Notes: a model not told the origin generated them from the letters alone. Shown: positions 54,490 through 64,000, counted from the first letter of the stretch. The stretch: 64,000 bases of DNA from Lepeophtheirus salmonis (GCF_016086655.4 NC_052138.2:5022001-5086000); one strand, 5' to 3'. Numbers and translations are program-made.

Positions 54490-55065
54490 GCATCCATTTG
54501 GGACTTAATATCGGTACATATGGAGTCCATCAACATAAAAGCAAGGATAATTCTTTGTTGAAAAATTATTCTTCATTTTTATAAGAAGAATTAATATTAT
54601 TAACCCTGAGAATGTGCCCATATTGCACTCCTAAAGTAGCCATAATTGAACGTCACAATTACATTAATGAGAAATAGACCTATTTTATATTTGCAAGGGG
54701 GCATATTAGGCCCAAAATAAGTCCCATACATCAAATGAAGATGTTATGCTATAGTTAATATTCTAGAATATCTAGAAATTTGAATACAATGCCCTTAGTT
54801 AATCGAAGTATGTCTATAAAATATTGGGTGAGTCTCTTTCATACCTCTACCACGTCAGCACAAAAGTAAGATGGAAGGATTTTTCTTAAAGTTGTATTCT
54901 TATACGAATATTCGCCAATTTCTATCAACAAATATTTCTTATTAACCCATTGGGTGTGTCCCAAATTCCCAAAGTTAATCGTCACAATTACATAAATGAA
55001 TGGGAAACTAACATATTTTATTTTAAAGGGGGCATTTTGGGGCTAATGTATGTAAGTAATTAACT
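54490..55065 (+). repeat. T325 repeat, tandem pair with 325 bp period
   Basis: Unit 1 has CCATCAACATAAAAGCAAGG at about 54530. Unit 2 has CGTCAGCACAAAAGTAAGAT at about 54855, a shift of 325 bases. Both then have TATTAACCC, a GGGGGCAT block (54707 and 55029) and flanking common sequence. Unit 2 is truncated at about 55065. It is the clearest tandem copy of the family. Confidence 0.65.
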
Positions 55066-55599
55066 ATCCTAGTTACATATAAACAAACTATAATCCATCT
55101 ATAAACCATTGATTAATTAGGACACCTAATTAAATATTCATTTTTCGTCAAAACATTATAATGATGATCAATTTATTTATTTAAAAAAATAAAGATGGAA
55201 TTAATTGGATAATATTTCATCCACCTGGACTCACCATTTGTCTTAATAGTTATTATAAATAGTATGTATGGGTCTACAGTATGTATACGCTAGACCCAAA
55301 AAAGAACAGTTTAGTTTTAAAAAGACATGCAGGATGTAAAAATAAACAATAACGACACATAAAATATCATATATTTATATATTAAGGGATGGTATACTTG
55401 AGGACAAATGGCTGTAAGGGGAAATGGTTTGAGGCAAAATAGTTTAAGGAAAAATTACCGGGCATCGTAATTTCTCCCAGATTCCTTGTTTGATACAGAT
55501 TGAAAAATCACGAAAAGGAGGAAATTTATATATTTACAGGATATGTATATAAAAGCCAATATTTCATGGTTATTTTTGAGTCAATTATAAGCAGGAGTA
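55066..55599. other. No gene; short GGCAAAAT block
   Basis: GAGGACAAATGGCTGTAAGG and GTTTGAGGCAAAATAGTTTA at 55399-55450 resemble the TTTTGCC-type blocks in reverse orientation. The 102-residue frame at 55500-55808 runs into the following array and is not a gene candidate. Confidence 0.4.
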
Positions 55600-56238
55600 T
55601 ATTTTTGGAGGAAGTGCTTGGTTTATGGATCTGTTTTTTGAAAAAAAATTCCAAATTTCTTGTAAGAACTTTCAAAAATATATGGTTATTCAGAAAAAAA
55701 AAAGTTAAATATAATATTTTTTTGCAAAAAAATTCAAAAATCCATAGCTATTCACAAAAAATTGAATTTTTTAGAAAACAATTCCAAAAATCCAAAGGCA
55801 TTCTCTAAAAATGAAATTTTTTGGAAAAAATTATATTTAAGAAATTGTTTTTTTTTTTTGGAAAAAATCAAAATCTAGAGCTATATACAAGAAATTGAAT
55901 TTTTTGGAATTTTTTTCCAAAAATTCACAGCTATTCACTAAAAACTAATTTTTTTGGAACAAATTTCAGAAATGAAATGTAAATATTAAATTTTTCAGAA
56001 TTTTTTTTCAAAAATCCATTGCTATTCACAAAAAATTACACTTTTTCGAAATATTTTATTAAAATTTACAGCTGTTCACAAAAAAATTTAAAAAAAAACT
56101 TTCTAATATTAAATTTTTAGGAAAAAAAATTCAAAAACTCATAGCTGTTTACAGAAAATTAAATTTTATACCCAAAAAATTTCCAAATATATATATATAT
56201 ATTTGGAGGGGGCTACAAGACTTCCAGACCACGCCCCT
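55600..56238 (-). repeat. ATF repeat, long array
   Basis: About 600 bases of TTCAAAAATCCATAGCTATT and CACAAAAAATTGAATTTTTT units end in a GGAGGGGGCTACAAGACTTC then CCACGCCCCT right end. The left end is unclear (AAGCAGGAGTATATTTTTGG at about 55590). It is the longest array apart from the one at 2.3-3.0 kb. Confidence 0.6.
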
Positions 56239-56449
56239 ATTATTAGTGTCTCATTAAGTCAATGGTCCACCAGTCCACACTGAAAACGAAATAAAGAGTA
56301 AAGAGCATGTACCCTTGACAAAGTGTTAATGGTACATGCCACAAAACTCCTCCTTCTTAACCTGATCTTAACTCTTTACTTTGTTGCAATGAAAACTATG
56401 TTTGAGGAAGAGGTCCATGCAGTTCCTAACTCATGAAGGACTCCCTGAT
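56239..56449. other. No gene seen
   Basis: Short, less AT-rich spacer between two ATF copies, with no coding frame. Confidence 0.3.
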
Positions 56450-56915
56450 GGCAGCTGTACAAGCTGTATAGTGAAAAATTCTAAAATCTGTATCCCTCCG
56501 CAAATTAAGGAATTTTTGCTTGTTACTAGAATTTTTTCCCGTCATTCTGGCAAATTATGCAGTAGAGCAAAAATTGAATATATGAATTTTTTTCCAAAAA
56601 ATTATTTTTGTTAGTAGCAGTGGATTTTTGAAATTTTTTCCAAAAAATGTAATATTTGAAATTTTATTTTTGAATTTTATTTTCAAAAATTTAATTGGTG
56701 TGAATATCTGCAAATCTTTTTTTTTAAAAAAACTAAATAAATAATATTTGAAATTTAGTTTTGATTTTTTTTTCCAAAAAAAATAAATACTTGAAATTTT
56801 TTTAATATTTGAAATTTAAATTTTTTTGTCAATAGCTATGGATTTTTGAATTTTTTATAAAAAATTTCAAAAAGAATCCAAAAGCCACACACCTCTCAAA
56901 ATATATTTTGCGGAA
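56450..56915 (+). repeat. ATF repeat copy
   Basis: A degenerate left part (GGCAGCTGTACAAGCTGTA) is followed by array units (GTAATATTTGAAATTTTATT, TATGGATTTTTGAAT) and ends near GCGGAACACCCTG. Confidence 0.55.
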
Positions 56916-57317
56916 CACCCTGTTGTCCAACGTGGTCTTTATAGTTTTGTTATAAACTTTCAATGTTTTTTTTGTTTTTTTAATAGTAATTGTTCAAATA
57001 TATTTAATTAAGATTTAAATTAAAAATTAGTTATTATTTTGTTAATTCATTTATCCTAAACTTAAAATAAATACAGTGTTTTATTGTAAATATTTAAAAG
57101 TTGGTTATTTAAAATCGTCAGGCAAGGGGTGTGTATACAAAATAAAGACCACACAGGAGTTAAAGTAGTGAAAGTGTATACATGTTTTATACAAAGTAAA
57201 GACCACACTTGGGTTCATCAACTCATCCCAGGTTAAAGTAAATATTGTGAAAGTTTATTGTCACAATAAAAGAATATGAAGTATACATGTTTTATCCTCA
57301 ATTTTATTCTAAATCCA
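56916..57317. other. No gene; imperfect 60 bp tandem
   Basis: AAATAAAGACCACACAGG then GTGAAAGTGTATACATG (57140-57185) is followed by AAAGTAAAGACCACACTTGG and again GTGAAAGTTTATTG. It is a decayed local duplication. Confidence 0.4.
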
Positions 57318-57395
57318 TTGAGGCGTCTTCAGGGGTGGGCTGGAGAGGCTGTAGGGTTTTTCCTTCAATCATTGACTCAAATATGTCTTTTTTTT
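57318..57395 (+). repeat. ATF left-end fragment
   Basis: TGAGGCGTCTTCAGGGGTG then GCTGGAGAGGCTGTAGGG. The array is almost absent. Confidence 0.5.
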
Positions 57396-57489
57396 TTCCC
57401 AAATATTGTTCTGTATTAAATATTGTTCTGTATGTTCATATACAGGCTTGATATTTTCTAATTGTATACATTTTATTATTTTCAACTTT

Positions 57490-58396
57490 GAAAGATTAGA
57501 ATTGAAACAAGAGATTTTATGAGGACATTTATTTAACAAAATCATCTGAAAATAGTGCTTGGCACAACTTTTATTCTATATGTGAACCCTCAACTCTAAT
57601 AATTATCTCGAAAGCCAACATTCGTTTCATATCTTGACCATGTCGTCAGGCTCGAGCTTATTCAACTCCTTCTTAATGGAAGCCTCTAGAGACGGGACAC
57701 TCCTGTGATGAGTAGCAAACATCCTCTCCTCCAGATGCCCATTGATAGAGTAGTACAAGGGCTTGAGGTCTGGAGAGGAGTGTGGCAAAATGTTGAGGTT
57801 CCAAAAGTACGGAAAGTGGTCTCTCAGGAAGGCCTGGGTCTTAGCGGCGTGATGACTAGGAGCTCCGACTTTAGTGAAAACAAAGTGGTTCCCCAACTTT
57901 TTCTAGCCAAAGGTAAAACATTCTTAGCCAGAAGTTCGATCTAAGAATCTACATTGAGCTTACCCTTCCTCGCCACAAAAATTTGAGGTAGACGTCGTCT
58001 GTGCTAGCCACAACGCCGAAAACCATGTTTCCGCCTGGATGTTTTGTTTTGAAGACGCATCTCACTGAAGCAGACCCAAGCTCCTTGGATATGGCCATGA
58101 AGGGACATTCTGAGTGAGAAAAGCTTCAAAATTTTAGTCCTGTGTTGCTCCATTTTACTCGTTCTCGTTTGTTTTATTTTTAATTGAGTCGAAGCTTTAC
58201 ATAAGGAATTTTGAGTAACAAAACTTATCTTTCACCAAGTTTGAAGAAAATCGTCGAAATTTCCAATTTATTATTTATTTCCTTGATTTTTGCCCACGAT
58301 TTTTCAATATCAATACGCATCAAAATTATCGTACAAAGTGTAATCTATAAGTAACTTCATTTTTTAGATGATACATTAATCCTGGACCACCTTGTG
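57490..58396 (-). pseudogene. MarA mariner-type element with dead transposase
   Basis: The minus strand starts near 58152 (MEQHRTKILKLFSL). A short DNA-binding remnant (FMAISKELGSASV) is followed directly by CVFKTKHPGGNMVFGVVAST, so the region with the first catalytic aspartate is deleted. An 89-residue frame at 57627-57896 gives VFTKVGAPSHHAAKTQAFL and SSPDLKPLYYS. The second catalytic aspartate is valine (codon 57867-57869) and the third, 37 residues on, is tyrosine (57753-57755). The outer right end is CCTGGACCACCTTGTG at 58381-58396; a solo copy of this end is at 12830. The tail flank matches 150-290. Confidence 0.75.
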
Positions 58397-59140
58397 AATA
58401 GTTACCTTGCCTCAAGCCCCATTTGGATATCTACTCTCATAAGAAATAAGCACACCGCATGAAAAATATGCTCAATTACCCAACAAAGGGGGAATTCATA
58501 TCGATGAAGGGGGAATTATTATATTATGTATCTATATAACATTTTCCCTCGACACTTGTACGTGCTACTAAAATATATAGGACACGAGTGTGGAGTGATT
58601 GTGGGAGTAAGTAAATGGCCCGTTCATGCACGCCTTGAAAGCTAGGCTTTAATATATATACACCTGCTAATTAGACGAGTAAAAATACCGTACTTATAGT
58701 AAAGTGAATTAAGTAAAAAAGAGGAATTTATAGCTTTGTGTTTCTGTTGATGTCGTTGGCTTAAGTAGTGATTTTGAAGGCTATTCGCTATAATAACGAT
58801 AGAAGATATCTATACTTAGATATGATCAGATAAAGTCTTGTCCTTAAAATAATTTTAAAAATGACTTGTCAAATTGTTTAACTATCCTTGAAAATGTTTT
58901 ATCAGTTTCTATAAATATATATATATATTGTATTTATTGATGCACTTTGAGTTAGGGAGTTGGATAAACAGATCCTCAAAATAGTTCTTATAGACTTGAA
59001 ATCAACTAAGTATTTGCCTCTTGTTTTTCATTTATTAAAAATATTCTATGATTATATATATTTCGTAAACTTTAAATATGTAAGTAAAAAGTTCTGAGAG
59101 TTTTTCCCCCTATTTTAACAATAAAATTGACATAGTTAGG
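58397..59140. other. No gene seen
   Basis: AT-rich, with a TATATATATATAT run near 58915-58928. No coding frame. Confidence 0.35.
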
Positions 59141-59144
59141 ATTA

Positions 59145-59425
59145 TCTGATTTATATAGTTCCTAACGGGTTTCTGGCTAATCTTCAGTTCCTGGGCAATG
59201 GAATAAGTGTTCACATACTGGTCCAAATCAACGATTTCCATTATTTTATAGATACTTCGATGTATTTATTACCAGAACGGAATCGTTGGAACAAACACTT
59301 TGCTACTGGATTCGATACTGTATTAGGTCCATTAACAGCACAATTTTTTTGCCTGCATGCACCCCTTTTTCACCTTGGTCGTAGTGATACTCAAGAATGT
59401 ATCGAATCTTTACTTTTTGTATTTC
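59145..59425 (-). pseudogene. Mariner (SETMAR-like) N-terminal domain relic (MarI)
   Basis: The minus strand reads ILEYHYDQGEKG (about 59399-59364). In a shifted frame it gives CAVNGPNTVSNPVAKCLF and FQRFRSGN (about 59345-59270), then after another break NTYSIAQELKISQKPVRN (about 59215-59160). This order fits the two helix-turn-helix motifs of classical mariner transposases, the type fused in SETMAR. The catalytic domain does not follow. It differs from the maT-like families in the rest of the window. Confidence 0.55.
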
Positions 59426-60189
59426 CATACAACTGACTTATCCAAACACAAAACTGTAAATGAACTTTTTTTTAAGTGTACGCTTATAACTTTATTTTAC
59501 ATTAATCTTTTATTTACTCAAAGCTGTAGCATTAGTATAAAATGGGGCTTTACTTGGTTTTGTATGGAATCAGACTTGACATGGACTTAATTATTTACAT
59601 GTAGAATACATAAAGATGTAACTATCAGTACCAAAGGGCTCCAACAATGTAATTTGTTTGAAAGGAGTCTTGGCTCATAATCCATAGTTTCAATTAGGAA
59701 TCTATATATATTGATGTGTTAATTCAACAAAGACCTACGTGGAAGTTCAACGCCTACGTACTATGAATATAGATATCCATGTACAACTGTATGTAATAAA
59801 AATCAGGCTGATTATTGAGCCAAAAATGAGCAGCATTAATATTTCTGCTCATTTTTGAACGCTTGAGCCCAAAAACAGGAAACAATTCCATCATTAACTG
59901 TTTTTTTTTAACTGTGTTCATTTCTTAGCTTCTTTTCATTGATCTCCCATGACATCTTTTACTCCAAGACCAAAGGTAAACCCAAATGGCAAAACGATGA
60001 ACAAGTGATCAGGTTTTTTTTTCAAATTTAATTTTGTGCAATATTTTTTTTTTGGTCCGCTAGGGGCAATAAGAGTATTATAAACAACAAACTCCGAACC
60101 TCCATAAACTCACCCAAGGTGCATTCTACATCCAATGATTAAATGATATCATTTGTAGCACCTCAAAACAGATTTATAATGATAGGCGT
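59426..60189. other. No gene seen
   Basis: AT-rich. ATGAGCAGCATTAATATT and TTCTGCTCATTTTTGAAC at 59826-59862 form a weak inverted pair. Otherwise nothing was recognised. Confidence 0.35.
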
Positions 60190-60478
60190 AAAAAAGTATA
60201 ACCAGCCGGTATGTTAACAAAAAAGAAACGAAAAATGAACGTGGTCAATTTTAAAATGCTTGGGAGGAGTGGGAACCTCACTCCGAGCTAGCAAGAAAAT
60301 GTAGTCTGTAATTACTCCGATGTTGTCGACCTTCAATTCTACTCCGAGACCAACAAGGACTTACACTAATCACTCCGGAGCAAACCTTCATTGATTACTC
60401 TCCACTTTCATGATCACAGGCACTAATTATTAATCTTAATCAAGAGTTAAGCAGAGATGAATTAAGTATGTCCTGCCA
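60190..60478 (+). repeat. R1 dispersed repeat copy, nearly complete
   Basis: CCAGCCGGTATGTTAACAAA, TTGGGAGGAGTGGGAACC, ATTACTCCGATGTTGTCG, ATTCTACTCCGAGACCAAC, AGGACTTACACTAATCACTC and TGATTACTCTCCACTTTCAT occur in order. It gives the best view of the full R1 order. Confidence 0.65.
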
Positions 60479-60612
60479 CAGGGGTGTCCGCAGAATGGCG
60501 GCTGTAGCCCTCTCCCCCCAAAATCAAAGATTTTTTGTGTTTTTTTAGAAGAAACTTTTATATTGTTAAAAATTCAGAAAACCAAAAATATAATCCTCTG
60601 GACGCTCTCTTG
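60479..60612 (+). repeat. Short ATF copy with both ends
   Basis: The left end is CAGGGGTGTCCGCAGAATGG then GGCTGTAGCCCTCTCCCC. The right end is CCTCTGGACGCTCTCTTG. The array is only about 60 bases, so array length varies at least tenfold within the family. Confidence 0.6.
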
Positions 60613-60639
60613 CCGGATTGTAAAAGTAAAAGAAAAGGA

Positions 60640-61130
60640 TCACATCACCATAGTTTAATACGAAGAATGTTTTGAAGGAGAACAGCTTAGCTGCCACCTA
60701 GGTTAATATAAATACAAGGTTAGACCATCATGTAATCAGGCTTTTTTTAGAAAGTTCAATTTGTTATATCGTACCTACTTCTGGGCAAAACAGACAAGAT
60801 TTTGACTTAACACCCAACCAATCATGCTCTATGACGTCACTATTAAAAAGCGTGGTGGAAGTCAGACATCATTCGGAAAAGTGTTATGTTATAAACTGTA
60901 TATCTATTAACCTTGGCTTCCACGACGTTTTATTAGATCAGCTACGAGTAGCTATGAGATGAAATACATAAACACAAACTACAATCCATATCTAGCAAAG
61001 AAATATGATGGAATGACTCCGATGTGGATCTTCAATTCTACTCCAAGTCCAACAAGGACTTACAATTATGACTCCCCTCTAAATCTTCAGAGTTACTCTT
61101 TGTCTTTTATGCACTATTGATTACTCAATA
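60640..61130 (+). repeat. R1 copy split by an M2 insertion
   Basis: The first part (AGAATGTTTTGAAGGAGAAC, then AGCTTAGCTGCCAC) ends at 60697. The second part resumes at 60916 (GCTTCCACGACGTTTTATTA, then ATCTAGCAAAGAAATATGAT, CTTCAATTCTACTCCAAG and AGGACTTACAATTATGACTC). Confidence 0.7.
60698..60915 (+). mobile_element. M2 hAT-like MITE, 218 bp, inserted in R1
   Basis: The left end CTAGGTTAATATAAATAC and the right end GTATATCTATTAACCTTG are inverted. Flanking 8-mers GCTGCCAC (60690-60697) and GCTTCCAC (60916-60923) match at 7 of 8. Removing the element rejoins the R1 sequence. No coding frame, so it must have relied on a transposase supplied elsewhere. Confidence 0.8.
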
Positions 61131-61734
61131 CGTATATATACTCTTTTTAAGATGAACAGAAACAAAAGTGTGAACGTGTCAAGCCTGCTAAAAATATAAT
61201 CTATCATTACTCCTCTAACGTCTCACTTATGTATCTACATAGTTTGGACAAAACCAAGTCCATCTGCTGCTTCTTTATGCCATTGGTTTTCTCATGTGAA
61301 TCCTTGGTTGCATTCAAATATTGTGGATTTACATACATAAAATATATGCATATATTATTTTATGTATGTAAAAAAAATAGAATCTCATCCAGCATCAACA
61401 ACAACGGATAGGATCTATGTATGTTTTTTTTTGTTTTTTTCAAACCATTGTTTTAAATGTGAAAGGAGGTGCAATTTGGGCACAATGGAATATTTAACTA
61501 TGAATAAATTGTGTACATACTTAATCAAAGTCTTTTTATTATTTAATAAAAGTTTGACAAACGGCATTATTCTCTCTCTCACACACACGCACACATGGGT
61601 CATGAGGCTCTTCAACGTCCTTCCATATCTTGGCATGTCAAATATGCATACATACATATCATATATCGATTGATAGAGTTGTAAACAGTATGAATATTCG
61701 GTATGTAAATAGAAATGAGACGGAAAATGAACAT
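61131..61734. other. No gene; CT/CA microsatellite
   Basis: CTCTCTCTCACACACACGCA at about 61570-61590. The 103-residue plus and 80-residue minus frames here read the two strands of the same low-complexity region and are not gene candidates. Confidence 0.4.
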
Positions 61735-62590
61735 TGTAACCCTGACAATTTGAAAATTGTCTCAGAAGAGATCATCTTATAAGTCATGACTAGCTACAGG
61801 TAGCTGACCGACGAAGGAAATAAACACAAGTTCCACTCAGTATCAAGCATGGACATCGGCAGGTACTAATCTGTTGTTGATCATCCATTCTACTTTGAGT
61901 CTAACAGTGACTTGCACATAAATGTAACTCCTAAACAAATCCTCAGCGTTGTTCTTTGGCATTCATGAACACAGGTTTCATTGGGTTAGCTACCATTAGC
62001 CATGAGATGAAGGAAATAGACACCAATCTCACTCCGTATATGTATAGCAAGTATATATGTATGCACGGATCACTCACTCCCTTGTCGGTCCTCAATTCTA
62101 CACTTAATACGAAAAGGACTTATACATACCAGGGATCAAAAATCCAAATATTTTCAAAAATTAATTTTTGTTTCTCAAAAATTCAAAAATTATATTCTAT
62201 TCACAAAAAATTATTTTTTTGGAACAAAATTTCAAAAATCTACAGTTGCGCACAAATTGTTGAATTTTTTATAAAAAAATGTTAAATTTTTTGGAAAAAA
62301 AAATTCAAAAATTAACAAGCCTTAACAAACAATATCAAAAATTAAATTTCAGGTATTAAATTTTTTGATTTTTTTTTTTAAATATTACATTTCTTGGAAA
62401 AAAAAAATTCAAAAATCCAATGACATTCATAGAAAATTACATTTTTGAAAAAAAAATTGAAGAATTTAATTTGTTGAAAATTTGGATATTTTGTGGGGGC
62501 TGCATCTCTTTTATCCCACCTCCTCCAGACGCTTCTGCTTATAAATATAAATAATCAACGTTACTCTCGTTCATACATAAGCACACCCAC
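61735..62590 (+). repeat. R1 copies in tandem, second split by ATF
   Basis: The first R1 runs from GTAACCCTGACAATTTGAA to TTCATGAACACAGG (about 61965). A second partial R1 follows (AGCCATGAGATGAAGGAAAT, then CACTCCGTATATGTATAGCA, GGTCCTCAATTCTACAC and AAAGGACTTATACA). The ATF at 62130-62537 interrupts it, and it then resumes with AATCAACGTTACTCTCGTTC, the R1 tail. Confidence 0.65.
62130..62537. repeat. ATF repeat inserted into R1
   Basis: The left end is CCAGGGATCAAAAATCC. The right part is GTGGGGGCTGCATCTC then CCTCCTCCAGACGCTTCTG. About 340 bases of TTCAAAAATTAATTTTTG-type array lie between. The flanks TTATACAT (left) and TTATAAAT (right) match at 7 of 8 when one or two bases of end uncertainty are allowed, which suggests an 8 bp target duplication. 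Confidence 0.6.
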
Positions 62591-62831
62591 TCCTGGGTAC
62601 ACTTTACACTTACATAGATGTTTTCTGACACTAAAGAATTAAATAATGAATGAATAATAAAAACAGCTTTAGACAATTTAAAAAAATATTTTTCAGATTG
62701 CAGACAAAAAAAAACAGTCAGACGCTAAAATTTGCTTAGGATTTACAACTCTATACATTGGTATTTTATTTGTATTTATTCACATAGATGTATGAGAAAA
62801 AAACCCTTCATTCAGCCTGCTTTTATAATCT
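62591..62831. other. No gene seen
   Basis: Short AT-rich spacer. Confidence 0.3.
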
Positions 62832-63314
62832 GGGTGCGGCGAAAAATCTTGTAGACCAAACCGTCCGAGGGACCATCAAAAAGGCTGGGGAAGGAACCTT
62901 GTGAGGGTAGAGAAGCCAATTTTGACACCAACAATGAAAGAACCCTCAGTTGTAAGACTCTATTGAATGAGTTTTGAACTCTTTTTTTTAACGCTTTTAG
63001 ACCACCTACATCCCTAATGCCAACCCCCTCGACTATTCCTTTTGTGTACATGTCGAGAAGAAGGCCTAAAGTGCCCGTCACCCATATATCAACAAGCTCA
63101 AGAACACCGTCAACCAGCACTGGCATGTCATGTCTGAAGAATACATCCGCAATGAGTACAAGGCCTTCTGTGGCCGCCTAAAAAGCCATCATTGCTGCCA
63201 AAGGGGGCTACATCGATAATTAGGATAATCAAGAGATCATATTAGTTGTTTTTATTTTATTGACATCTTCATAAAGTTCTAGATTGAAAGTGTAAAGATT
63301 TTTTCGCCGCACCC
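62832..63314 (+). pseudogene. MarB copy 4 with inverted ends, N-terminus lost
   Basis: The left end GGGTGCGGCGAAAAATCTT (62832-62850) is the inverse of the right end AAGATTTTTTCGCCGCACCC (63295-63314), with one base of length difference. The plus strand reads AAKNLVDQTVRGTIKKAGEG from the first bases of that left end, matching the linker after the DNA-binding domain. The reading then passes frame breaks to the shared deletion junction (about 62970) and the tail (VEKKA, HPYINKLKNTVNQHWHVMSE, EYIRNEYKAFCGRLK, to about 63190). The element is 483 bp. It lacks the start codon, DNA-binding domain and catalytic core. The minus-strand 104-residue frame 62812-63126 is a shadow. Confidence 0.75.
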
Positions 63315-63458
63315 GGTACAATAATAATTAAAAATAACTAAAAAAACATCACTGAAATAATATCATGAGAAGACATCAATTTTTGGTTCATTAAATGCTT
63401 AAAAAAGGAAACACTAAATATTTGTTTCAAATATAAAATTCAATCAGACTGGTATTGC
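63315..63458. other. No gene seen
   Basis: Short AT-rich spacer. Confidence 0.3.
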
Positions 63459-63944
63459 CACATATAGAGTGTTTTACGTGACGCCATGATTGTTGATGTT
63501 GGTCTTTTTGGGAGAGGCATCAACACACAAGTGTTTTATAACAATGAAAAACCTTTTTTGATTCTTATTAAGAAAAATAGAGAACTTTTGTTTGTCAAAA
63601 TATGTTAGTATATCGTTATACAATCATATTTCCATATTATAGATACAAAATAAACTATTACAATGACAAGAAACATTAATGTTTCTCTAATTATCCTATT
63701 TTTCTAGTCCCTAATAGATTTAAAAAAATTGTACAAATCTCGCCATTTTTAGTCAATATTACTTCGATTATATTTTTCACTGTTTATCATTGGCATAATG
63801 CAATGAAGGTGTTGTTGAGCCATTTAATAAGGTTTCATGAATATGTATTCTAAATGTGTCTATTTCATGTTGTCAGGATATCAACAATGGTACCTCCTTC
63901 AATTGTGATGACATTTATGACGTCTGTAAAACACTCTATAAGTG
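63459..63944. mobile_element. MITE-like element with 25 bp inverted ends
   Basis: The left end CACATATAGAGTGTTTTACG then TGACGCCAT, and the right end in reverse complement CACTTATAGAGTGTTTTACA then GACGTCAT, match over about 25-28 bases. The interior (430 bases) has no coding frame. The flanks GGTATTGC and ACGTATAA do not form an obvious duplication. Confidence 0.6.
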
Positions 63945-64000
63945 ACGTATAATCTCACTCCTATAAATTGATTAAGTAGTTAAAATCCACGGTTTGTTTT
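63945..64000. other. No gene seen, window edge
   Basis: AT-rich with no recognised feature. Confidence 0.3.

Noticed and set aside
55500..55808. 102-residue open frame
   Set aside because: Most of it is translation of the ATF array.
61362..61673. 103-residue plus-strand open frame
   Set aside because: Low complexity, includes a CT/CA microsatellite, and has an equally open frame on the opposite strand.
62812..63126. 104-residue minus-strand open frame
   Set aside because: Antisense to MarB copy 4.

Overview
The window looks like non-coding-rich eukaryotic nuclear DNA from an arthropod. It is AT-rich with long A/T runs, has essentially no gene density, holds one animal-type BTB-BACK-PHR gene with an AATAAA poly(A) signal, and carries many degraded mariner-type (DD37D, maT-like) transposases. 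A crustacean such as a parasitic copepod (sea louse, e.g. Lepeophtheirus) is my best guess. This rests on remembered resemblance of the transposase tails and has not been checked by a search.

Only one intact protein gene is convincing: a 431-residue BTB/POZ-BACK-PHR-like protein at 45807-47102 (+). Two broken relatives lie on the same strand, at 7116-7599 and 42138-42511. All three share their upstream region, so they are duplicates of one locus that included its 5' flank and probably a 5'-UTR intron. The shorter 42 kb copy lies about 230 bases from a Pif1/Helitron-type helicase motif. The intact gene lies just downstream of a 1.9 kb inverted-repeat structure.

The rest is mostly a mobile-element graveyard. 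About ten mariner-type families are represented (labelled locally MarA to MarJ), nearly all stop-ridden. In MarB (four copies) and MarC (four copies) the copies share their own central deletion, which removes the catalytic core. These families therefore seem to have spread as non-autonomous derivatives. MarG at 8.3-9.2 kb is the only relic that keeps all three catalytic aspartates.

Several dispersed repeats fill the gaps. ATF is an AT-rich array framed by GC-rich inverted ends (CAGGGGCGTCCGCAG type). R1 is a repeat of about 300 bp. T325 has a 325 bp period and occurs as dimers. M2 is a small hAT-like MITE with 8 bp target duplications. Q and K are further dispersed repeats, and there are TTTTGCC-rich blocks. 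Two large inverted repeats stand out. One at 49803-51187 has two 254 bp arms that differ at only three positions. The other is at 43478-45390.

No tRNA, rRNA, CRISPR array, operon or prokaryotic feature was seen. Boundaries of repeats are approximate unless exact ends are stated.
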